Positions 35,110 to 47,000 of a stretch of DNA of 64,000 bases are shown one piece after another (within the stretch, counting starts at the first letter, position 1; each line of letters begins with the position of its first letter). The stretch is taken from NCBI RefSeq assembly GCF_902806685.2, contig NC_048550.1, positions 12,071,383-12,135,382 of the forward strand, read 5' to 3'. The position numbers and the translations under genes are program-made. A model generated the notes under the pieces. That model ran no database searches, was not told the DNA's origin, and saw only the letters and a program-made list of their open reading frames with translations. The stretch is from Maniola hyperantus (taxonomy: Eukaryota > Arthropoda > Insecta > Lepidoptera > Nymphalidae).

Positions 35110-36870
35110 TAATATATAAAAGCTGAAAGTAGGTCTGGCCCTCCCGGACTTTTAGTCCAAAGCCCCTATCTTGACTATGAATTCCGGCTTTAATTAATAT
35201 CCATTGAAAATATTAAATACTTTTCTAAAGTTACCCACACTTATTGTACACCATGGCCAACAGATTATATAAATTATATAACCATACACGGTGAAAACTT
35301 AATGACAGCCATGGAACAGCCATATTATTCACCCTGAAAACTTAAAATTCCACAAAACTAACATCATATCGTCATAAAATATAATAATTTATTAACTAAA
35401 ATAACAATCTAAGTCTCTGATTTCTTCTCCATAGAGATTCTGTTATAATCGAGTTAAAGAAATAGCGTACGGTGTACCCAAAAGTACCAATTATGGATAC
35501 GTCTGTCTGTACTACACATACCAACTGTTCAGTACAAGAGTTGAGACCAACATACAAAATAGAAAATGATTATTATCACTCACTATTCGAATAGAAAATA
35601 GTTGTAGATAAAGAGCAATTGGAAAATGATTCGTAACACGCTAATAGTAAAAGCTCATAATGGATTCTCTTAAACTTTAGCGCCATCCTCACGACACAAC
35701 ATACAATTATTACTATAGTTACAAATAACACTGATATGTGAATGAAAAAATAAATCGAAACATCACACAAATATACACACCATCCCATAAAATCTAATAT
35801 GGATCTTAAATACAAAGCCGTTAGGAAGAAAATAGTTTGGACTGTTTTACAAGATCATGTATTTAGATGTGTGAATGTATTGCATCCTACGACATTCACT
35901 ATTTTATCAAGTGGCCCCAAGATCACTATAAGTTTATATTATTAAAGATTGACTACAAAAAAACGTAATAGAAACGGTTATAAAAGTCTTAAGAAATTGG
36001 AAGATGTTTTATTTTTTAATTGATTACAATTTAATGTATCTGTGAAATGTGTCAAAGATAGTTCAGATTATAAAAAAATATAAGTTGCCACTTAAATCAA
36101 CTAATAGTACAGAGATTAACAATAAAAACATTTAATTACAACAAGATTACATCCATTTAGTATTGCTTTGGAAATTCGTTGAGATAAAAACTTTTTATTG
36201 CATTCTCGAAAAAATTGACTACACAAGAAAGTCATGTCGTATTGGATGGTACAATACTTGTATAATACTCTGGTTAAATTAATAACTACATACGTCATAC
36301 ATAGATAATAATATGAGCAAACAATTCTTTCAAATCCTATGGGTCTATGTACAGGACGACTCTTTTAACGCTTAAGTGACGCGCTTTAACGCAACCCAGA
36401 AGAATAGGTAGTTTGAAGACATTTCACTTTAGTTTAAAAAACGCACAGTTTCATAAATACAAATTGCCACCCTACCCTTTCCCCCATCTTCTGATTTTGT
36501 CACAAAATATCGATACATAGATTATGCACTGTTAAAAATGCACTGAATTTTTTTTACGCGTCTGTTTGTGCGTTTTGATCGATAAAAACGCAGCAATGGG
36601 CGGTTTCAACCGCGCAGGTGTCGCGCGTCAGTTGCGCGTAGTCTAAGACGTCGTCAGTACATGGCCCTATGGAATAATCAATCTCCTCCACTCTTCGAGA
36701 AACAAGTCAAGAATTTGAAATGTAAAAAACGATGAGCGAGACAGCGATACGACGATGCCGTAAGAGTGACAAAGACAGTCGACAGATGAGTTTCAGAGGC
36801 CACCATTACGACGGCGGTGAGTTAGCTTCAAGTGATGCAAAGAGGTGCATCTGGAATAAAATAACCGCAT
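35110..36870. other. Stretch downstream of PKC, no gene seen
   Basis: No supportable gene or repeat. It may contain distal 3' UTR of the PKC gene if a far poly(A) site is used. Confidence 0.45.
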
Positions 36871-36880
36871 ATATTTACAA

Positions 36881-36886
36881 TTTATT
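36881..36886 (-). other. Candidate poly(A) signal of the PKC gene
   Basis: AATAAA on the minus strand about 140 bp past the PKC stop codon. Confidence 0.45.
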
Positions 36887-37025
36887 CATCTTTAGACTAT
36901 TTTGAAAGGCTTTTACATTACTACCACTTTTACAAGTCGCATCGGCACAATTCGCTTAAACTTGTCGCACTGTAACAAGGACACGATACAACGTGGACAT
37001 GTAGGATACCAACATACCTGTCAGT

Positions 37026-40000
37026 TCACACGTGTTGCACGTACTCCGGGTTGAGGAAGGAGAAGCCCATGAACTCGGTCTGGTCGAGGTTCATCATGAA
37101 CAGTTTGTCTGTGGGGGTCAGTTCAGTCTTCTCCTGCGTGAACTGCTTGTCGAAGTTGGACACGTCTTTACGATGTTTCTGGAAGAGAAAAGTTTGGAAA
37201 TTTGTTTACAAATGTTGATCAGTTTTCAAAACAATAACTAAATAATACCAGGCGTTGATTTGCGTTGTTGAAATATAGGCCATCGCATTCTTGAGCATGT
37301 GCCCGCCTATAAATGTTCATGGGAACAGCATGCGCTCACGCTCGACTTAAAAGCTTTACTTCAAAAAGTTGTGACTGAAATCTAGACTTACAATTTTTGA
37401 GTATCCCTGACAGAAAAACGGATGGGATGGGACGTTTCCCTCCCCGCGTATATCATAGCCAAGGCGGTTCTGAGGGTACCTCAGGAAGAACGACTTGCAT
37501 GAAGATATCTTGACTTACAATTTTTGATTTGAAGGGTGGCTGAATATCCCTCGCTTCGACCCGCGCCCAGTCGATGCGACGAAACAACGAATTGGTACGC
37601 ACCTCCTCTTTCCCGTGAATGTCATAGCCAAGACGCTTCGGAGGGTTCTTCATGAGGAACGACTTGCACCAAGAAAAATTGACTTACAATTTTTGGTTTG
37701 AAGGGTGGCTGAATATCCCTCGCTTCGACCCGCGCCCAGTCGATGCGGCGGAAGAACGGATGCGTGCGCACGTCTTCCTCCCCGCGGATGCCACAGCCGA
37801 GGCGCTTCTGAGGGTTCTTCATGAGCAGCGACTTACACACATCCTTGGCTTCCTGATTTAAAAACATAATATTTTTAAGTTTTGTGCAAAGTAGGTTTAA
37901 AATTTAAGTTCTCACTCGTCATTTTAACTTTACGTGTCAACTGTCATGTAAAAAGTACGATTTTAAAGCTTATTAAAAAGGTGAATCCATAGATATAGGA
38001 CACATAACATTTGACATGACAGTTGACCCATAGAGTTAAAATGGCGCGTCTGAAATCATTTTGTACGGAGTACTAACTATATATTATTTTCAGGTCGTTA
38101 CCAGGAACAGATTAGGCAAAGTAAGAAAAAGCATACCTTGCTAATAGTCTTCGGATACGAAACACTATTGTCCGTGATCGCAGCAAACAGTTCCTCCTCA
38201 TCCTCACCATCAAAAGGAGGCTGCCCTACCAGCATTTCGTATAGCAGCACCCCATACGCCCACCAATCTACCGACTTCCCATACGGCTGGTACAAGATGA
38301 TCTCCGGGGCTATATAGTCTGGTGTACCACAAAAAGTCTTGGTGGTTTTATCGCCAGTTATCCCCTCCTTGCACATTCCGAAGTCAGCGATCTTGATGTG
38401 TCCGTCTTGAATAGAATAAATTTTTATTCAAGTAAACTTGTACAGCCAAATTAAATATCACTCGCTTTAACGGTGAAGGAAACATCGTGAGGAACCTGCA
38501 TGCCTGAGAGTTCTCCATAGTGTTCTCAAAGACGTGTGAAGTCAAACAATCCGCACATTGCCAGCGTGGTAGACTATGGCCAAAACCCTTCCCCCTGTGC
38601 TCTGTAGTGAGCCGGCCATGGATTGATCATGATGAACCTTGCACAGTACGCGGCAGAAAATAATGTACATCGGCCTTTAGAATGTCATTTCGGCTTTGTA
38701 GAGCGTTGTCTTTGTCACTCACACCTATATGACGTTTTGTCGGTCTCAACGACAGAGACGACGCTCTACAAATCTGCTCTCTCCTCCTAAAGGTCGATGT
38801 AAATTATTTTCTGCCGCGTACTGTACAAGTGCTATTGAATCGTCAGAATAATTTCCCGACCCGCCTGTTCGTTTGCTCACTATTTTTATTAAAAACTAGC
38901 TGATGCCCGCGATTTCGTAAGCGTGGATTTAGGTTTTTAAAAATTCTGTGGGAACTCCTAAATTTTCCGGGATAAAAGTAGTCTATGTCCTTCCCCGGGT
39001 TGTATTGTAAGCGAACTCTGTATCAAATTTTGTCGAAATCGGTTGAACGGTTGAGCCGTGAAAAGCTAGCAGACAGACAGTCAGACAGACATACAGACAC
39101 ACTCGCATTTATAATATTAGTATGGATTAGTATGGATAGTATGGATTTACCTACCTTGGTCCAGTAGGACGTTGTCGAGCTTCAAGTCTCGGTATATGAT
39201 GCCGCGGGAATGTAGGAAGAACAAGCCGATTGCTATCTCGGAGGCATAGAAACTGAAATAACAAATACATTTGAATATTTGAGATAAGCAGGCTATCTGA
39301 TATATAGGCAAAGTGTGTTAGATGGAATTGTTGATATTGTCTATACACGGCCTGACGCTCGCTGACGTTTTCTAGGAATCTATGCTATAGGGGGCTCTGT
39401 TGACTCTTTGATTTGCAAAATGAGCGGCTGAGCGCTGATTGTATGATAACTGATATGATTTTGAAATCTAAATAACCCTAACTATACCGTGTTAAGGTTT
39501 GCGGTTAAAGCAAAAGACGTGAACAACACGATGTTTTATTTTATTTTTATTTTATTTTTACAATTTTGATATTTTTCTTACCTAGTTTTGAAGTGCATAT
39601 ATCTGCTAACGGAAGACATTTATTAGAAGTATAAAATCGGTACGCAAACAGAGGAAAAATTACCTAAACTCGAACCTAAATCTTGTTGTCTTGTTAATTT
39701 TATGCGAAGGGGCGACAGATAATCGTTCTGAAATCGACACTGGTGCGTTGCGGTGCCGCACCGCTTCGGATTTGAGTATTGGGTGCCACACGAGCACTGC
39801 GTTGACGCTCTGGCAAAAAGTATGACATTGCTACGCACCACCCCTACCCGCCTCGTCTCTCTGGTCCCAAGCCGCGTGCGGTGCGGCGCCGTTCGACGTC
39901 GTAACGCATCGTGTGGCATGGTGCAGCGATTTATATATTTATGACTAGCTGATGCCCGCGACTTCGTCCGCGTGGATGTAGGTTTTCAAAAGCCCATGGG

Positions 40001-41049
40001 AACTCTTTTATTTTCCGGGATAAAAGAAGGCAGGTCATGCCTGTCGTAGAGGTGATGGCCGTTGGAGCCGGAAAGTCCTTGAGTGGAGACCGCGTAGGTA
40101 GGCAAGCATAGTGTGGGACGCCCTCCAGCACGATGGACCGACGATATAAAGAGGCTGGCGGGAAGTGGCTGGATGAGGAAGGCTGAAGACCGGGTGTGGT
40201 GGCGCTCTTTAGGGAAGGCAGTCCAACAGTGGACGTCCGCAGGCTGATGATGATGTAAAAAATCACGTTGATCCGTTGCATCCCTCACACGTCCCTATCC
40301 GTCTTCTCCACTCTTGTCTCGCTGGCGAATAAGTTTGGAATAGAATAGGATTTCGATGAAGTGCGTGGATTTTTGTGAACGGAGTTCAATCATGTAGTCG
40401 TGGTTTGGTGCAATAGTAAATAGTACAATATTAATTCACCATCAACAGTTCCTAAAACCCCATAGATTAGGAGTGCAGTAGGTACCCTGCAGCATCAGTA
40501 TTGAAGAGTTGGAACTTGAAGTTCAATAATGGTATATATGTTTGGCATCTACAATATTATTTCACAATCAACAGTGGCTTAGGAATGCAATACCCTGCAT
40601 CATCAGGGTTGAAGGGTTGGGATATGGAGTTGAATCATGAAGTCGTTGCTTGGTAGGTACGTAAGCCATAGTTTATACTAAGCGTAACTTTTATACCAAT
40701 TCAACATCGACTATTCTTTGAAAAGAGCAACCGCCGAGCAACCGCCGAGTTTCTTGCTGGTTCTTCTCGGTAGGAAAGGCATTCCGAACCAGTGGTAGAT
40801 GCATCTGACTATTCGTAAGTACTTGTAAAAGTTTATTCGAACAAAAAAAGAATGAATGAAATCGGACTACGCGTTAATGAATTACAACTCAGTATACATT
40901 TTAACATTTTAACATCCCCTCTCCTACGGGAACCATGCTGAATTTCGGGATAAAAAGTATCCTATATTCTTCCTCATAGTATGACCTCAAATCGTACCAA
41001 GTTTCATTGGAATCCATTCAGTAGTTTCAGCGTGATGCGCGGCCGTGAT

Positions 41050-41090
<41 letters not shown>

Positions 41091-44000
41091 AATGAAAAAA
41101 ATTACAGTTTTGGGTTCAGTATCGATTATAGAGTGCCCTCGAAAAAAAATTTTCAAAATATCTTCATCGTTGAAGCAATCCAGCTGCTTGACGTAACGGA
41201 GTCAGTGAGAAGACTAAAAAGGACCAAACCTTTTGAGTTAGTGTATAGTGATTAGTGATAGTGTACATAGTGTAAGTGCTGAAAGAACACGTGAACAAAG
41301 TGTCATATCTCAAATCAAGAAAGACTAAGATGCGTCAGTGGACAATTTCTTAGTATATAAGATAATTTATAAGTTTAGGTTAAAATAAAATTACTTATTA
41401 GTCATACATTAGGCTAGATCGTAATATAATTGAGTAGCTAATTGGCACTCAACAATAAGGAAAAAAAAAAAAAAAAAAAAAAAATATCTTCAATGTACAG
41501 AATTTGACCTGTTACAGTTTTATTATAAGTATTGATTGATTGATGATGATACAGCGGCACCGCACAGGCGCCGCACCGCCAATGCAACGCATCGTGCGAC
41601 TTCACTCTAATATATCTGCTTCTTGTGTTATATCAAGTATAATATGTCTACGTACACTGCAACCGGTTCCTTGAATTTGCCACATTGCTGTATTTGGAAC
41701 ATCAGATCTCCGCCGTTTACGTATTCCATCACGAAGTACAGCCGATCCTGAAATTAGATAATATAAGAGGTTAGCGTTTTTTTTGTCCACCTGTTAGGTA
41801 AGTGATGTTAAGCGATTACCGCCTCCCATGAACATTTGCAGCACCAGAGGGCAGGACTTTCAGGAATGTGTTGATTCGCCCCTTGACCCTATTTGTCAGC
41901 TATTAATTCAAAACGCCATGTTTAGGTGCACGGACAATGTTGTGCGCGCACTTATTACAACTTATGGAAAATTGAAATATACTTTAAAAAGAAAATTTCA
42001 ATAATGTATAAATCACCCACTGCGCAGTTACAAGATCAAGAGGTCTTTTTAACAAAACGCCAAATATCTGATACATCACCCACTGCGCAAGTTCAAGCTC
42101 AGAGACCTTTTGCAGTGAAGCTTACATGAATAAAGTACTAAGTAGGAGAGCATAGGAGGCTAAGCTTAGGTACTATAGAATTTTCCATACAATATTTATA
42201 TGCCGAAAAACACTCGGCCTAAAGAAGAACTTTACGAGAAGTGAAAAGATATCCTCACCATTGTTTGGAAACAGGAGTGAAGCTGCACCAGGAAGGGCGG
42301 TTTGCTACTGAGCGCCAGAACTCGCTTTTCGACCATAGTGCACTCCACGTCGTCGTCTTGAATGATGATGTCTTTCTTGAGGATCTTGATGGCGTACAAC
42401 TCGTCAGTGCCGCGACGTTCTGCGAGCATTACCTGTAAACAGAGGCGGATTGAATGTCAAGAGCGCCCTAGGCAATCACCTCATAGGCGCCCCTCTAACA
42501 GCCATATTAAAAATTTTACTAACTAATTTCAAAAGAACGAGGAATCGTCTCATTGCATAGCTGGTTGTTGGTGATTTATGCTATTTATGTTAGTGAAGAA
42601 CATGACGTCATGACGCTTTGCTACATTAAAGTAGAGGCAGTTTCGGTCACTCCAAGATAATATTACTTAGTAGGTATATTTAAAGACCAGGTAATTCGTT
42701 TTGTGGTGTAAGCGATGATAGTGGTTAAGGCGTCAAGGAGTTCACTCCCGGCGGGCACGCATCTCTAACTTTTTGGAGTTATGCGCGTTTTAAGCAATTA
42801 AGTATCACTTGCCGATGAAGGAAAAGATAGTGAGGAACCCTGCATACCTACCTGAGAGACGAGAGTTCTATATAATGTTATCAAAGGTGTGTGAAATCTG
42901 CCAATCCGCACTTGGCCAGCGTGGTAGACTATAGCCAAGCAGTCAAATCTCATTCACAGAGGAGGCTCGTGCTCACTCGTAAGCCGGCGCGGCGATGGGT
43001 TGATGTGATGATGATGATAATTAATATTGATTAGTTCTAAAATTGGTCTAGTTCTCTAAAATGCTGAAATCGCTGTTGACAAAAGGTTATTCAAAAACCA
43101 GACAATAATTTCGAAGTTTTGAATACCAGTGCAGTGTTGGCAAACCTCTCATTAGGTGGACAAAAAACATCAAATGAGCTGCAGGGAGCCGCTAGCAGTG
43201 TACATCTATCGGTTGACAACAACGACGACGAGTTTAACGTTAAAAGAAGATTATAATTTAGAAATTACCTTTCCAAAAGATCCTTTGCCCAACACCATGA
43301 CAAAGTTAAAATCGGATGCCCTTATGACGTCAGCGGCTGCCATGTTATGAGGCACCTCCCTGTCCGGCGGCGGCGGTGGTCTGCGAGCACCCAGGCTCGT
43401 CGCCTTCATCTGGTTCTTAAGCTGAGCCAAGTCCGCACCTTCCTCAGGCACTGGGACGTTGTAATAGTCCCCTTCCTCTTGAGTGAGGAGTTTGAACCAT
43501 CCTTCCGCAGGAGTTTTCATGACCTCCGAGATTCCGAACGAAAGAGATCCCATGAAATCGTTGCGGGAGGTACGATCCCAATCCCATACCTATAACAAGT
43601 GTAAATTAAAAATTTAAATCACCTCCGACGGGTATTGTATAAGACCCGCAAATTGCTATAGCGCTGGAACCATGTCTCATTAACATCGAAATGGCGTCAT
43701 TTTGACGTCGGCAAAATAAAATATACCATCAGCTTGAAACTTCAGTATGACTTCAGTCTAGTACTGACGTCACTAAAATGGCGGCCACGTGCATTAGCAG
43801 TTTGCGGAACCTATACCTAGTCGGGATGGACCATTAGACAAGCAGTGCAAGTAGGTATCTAATATAACGGGTATGTAATATCAACTGGATGACTGAGATC
43901 CTACACCGACTGAGAAAACAGCTAATAATCTTCAAACGGTTGTTGAATAGATTTTCATCAAACTTAGCTAATAAAGTAAGAACCATCTCGATTAAACAGG

Positions 44001-47000
44001 CTTTTGGCGTTACGATGCCACAGATAGACACACAGATACCCAAATACACAGATATATGTACAGATTTATAGAAACACACTTTAAACTTATAACACTTGGG
44101 ATTAAAAAAGGAGTGCTTGAAAGTTCAATCGTGCAACCTTTTTTGGCATTATAAAGGCTGATTTACGCCACTGCAACATTGTGTGACATTTTTTTTTTTT
44201 TAAAGAATATTAGCCATGTTAAATGACTAATATTCCCCTTTCCTCTCCAACTAAGCGTCAGGCTTGTGCTAGGAGTAGGTACGACAATAGTGCAACGGGC
44301 GGGGTTTGAACCATCGACCTTTCGGTTTTCAGTCCACTCCTTTATCGGTTGAGCTATTGAGGCTCTATTGAAGTATGCCACATAGGGCCCGAATGCTAGA
44401 ATAATTTAAAATATAGCAAGAATCGTCGGCAGATTGTCGTACCGTAATGTTACTACGAAACTAAACACAATGTAGAATAATTCCTTTGAGAGTATGATTT
44501 AATTCTCAAACTCACGACGATGCGACGAAACGAAGCTAAATAGTTTGTAGGGTAAACCAACTTGCAAACAAAATTAGTTCATCCATTTGGAAAATAGGAG
44601 CTTGTGTTGGGAAATGAGTGAGTTAATTTGAAAAACAATAGAATAAATAGGGATAATAGTTCTAAGTCCTTTGTACATTTTAGCATTCTACAATAAAATG
44701 AAAACTCATAGTTTCATTCAGTAGGTATGTATGTCTACACATGAAAAGGGAAAGCTGAAAAAATTGGTTCACCCCATTTTGCGTTTTTGGCGTTATGCTT
44801 GATATTTTATTTTGCGTAAATAATCTTTAACAATTGCAAAACGCTACAATTCGTATTTGTGGCGTGTGTCTAATTGTCAGTAATAGCTCGTTGAATAGCT
44901 ATTTTAAAATCTGTACCTATAAGGTTTCTTAGACAATTTTTGGGACAACACTTGACCGTTGTTTTCTCCAATTGGATTCTTAGACAATTTTTGGGACAAA
45001 ACTTGACCGTTGTTTTATCCACTTGGTTTTTTAGACAATTTTTGGGACAAAACTTGACCGTTGTTTTCTCCGCTTGGTTTCTTAGACAATTTTTGGAACA
45101 AAGCTTGACCGTTGTTTTCTCCACTTGGTTTCTTAAACAATTTTTGATACAAAACTTGACCGTTGTTTTCTCCACGTTAAAAATTTAAAACGAAATTTAC
45201 CTCAACAAGAAGTCTTCGGTCTTTATCCTCAGGTTTGAGATCGAAGGAGACGGTCTCGTTCCATTCAGGGTTGAGGTTGTTGCGAATGGTCTTGGTTTTT
45301 TTCTTCACGTTGTCCGAGTCGGGAATCAGCTTGAGCTTCACGTAGGGATCGGAGAGGCCGTTGGGATCCATGGGGATCAGGTTGCGGCCTTGTTTCACTG
45401 GAATTAACATCATGAAAACATTTTACTGTCAAATTTTAACGCATTGTACCTTTTTAGTATCCTGTCGATATCCAACGGCCTAAGAAATTACATTGATTTT
45501 TTGGCACGCTGGAAGGAATAACCAAAAGAAAATGAGATAAAGATATGGACAATGGACATGCCATGTCTGTCGCAGTACCGACGGCCGATGCGGCAGACGT
45601 GTTCTGGAGTGGACGCCTCACGTACCGGTGAACGCACTGAACCGATGACCTGAAGAAGGTGGTGGGAAGTGGGTGGATAAGGAAGGCGGAGGACCGTATT
45701 TGGTGGCGCGCTTTTGAAAAGGCCTACATCTAATAGTGAAAGCATACAGGCTAATGTATGAATGAGATCAAACGTCGTAAATGAGGTTGGATTTTCACGC
45801 TTAGCTGCACTTCAGGTTGTATGCTACATTGTATTGTTGTCATAACATTTACTTACCTATAACGGTAAGCTTGTTCCCGAGGCAGGATACGGAGAGCTGG
45901 ATGCGTCCGCGGCGCTCGGTATGGTCGCAACCGCAGAGATTTGGCACGGATTCCTCGCATCGCTTGTGCACGTTCATGTCGCATGCTAAACAGTTGGAAT
46001 TATAGAATTAAAGAATAGTTGTAAATATATAGTTCTGGGTATTTTTAATAATAATTTTTATAAAAGTCAGTATCCCAATCTTCTGATTGAATTTTTTTGA
46101 AACTAAAAGTTTTTGCTAATTTAAGAATAACGGAACCCTTATAGGATCACTTTGTTGTCTGTCTGTCAAGAAATCTATAGGGTACTACCCGTTGACCTAG
46201 AATCATGTAATTTGGTAGGTAGGTACTAGGTAGGTCTTATGGCACATAATTGGGAAAAAATCTGAAAACATCACATTACATCACAAAAAACTTAAAATGT
46301 ATTCGTGAACAAATAATTAGTATTTTCAAATTTCAAGGTAAGATAACTATACCAAGTGGGGTTGCATATAAAAGGGCTGTACCTGCACATTCTAAAACAG
46401 ATTTTTATTTATTTTTATGCATTATAGTTTTTGATTTATCGTGCAAAATGTCAAAAAAATATGACTGCAGTACGGAACCCGCGATGCGCGAGTCTGACTT
46501 GCACATGGCGAATTTTTATAGTCATGGAATGGCAATATCTTAAACATGTTTATTATGATTAAAAGATACTTACTTGAACTTCATAAATGTAAAAAAAATA
46601 AGTGAACAACATACATTTACGATATTTAAAGATATAGTATGTATTTATCTTTTTAATAACGAGTAAATTAGTGAGAATGCTTATATGCAATAAAAAATAA
46701 ACTGCAGAAAAGGCTAAATTAGGTCTATTTAAATGCATAAAAATGGAAATGAAAGTTACCGAACTATAAAAGGTAGGTACACTACAAAAAATAAAAGAGC
46801 ATGCCGGGAAACTCCTTCCAACGACTCAGACGCTAATTAAAACTTTTACAGCAAGATGTTTCAGAAATAAAAACTACATAATTAGCAAACAGATTCAGGA
46901 AAAAAAAACCATGTTCAGTTAAAATAGTTGAAAATCGGTAAAAACAGTATTTATAAATGGTCGAGCTCGAGCTTCGACCATTTATGAATAATGAAACAAA

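Noticed and set aside
39623..39944. GC-rich ORFs on both strands in a PKC intron
   Set aside because: No family match and no splice context fitting PKC; the composition suggests a MITE.
44870..45188. ORFs with a 17-residue repeat on both strands
   Set aside because: They are produced by the 51-bp tandem repeat, whose length is a multiple of three; they lie in a PKC intron with no coding family match.
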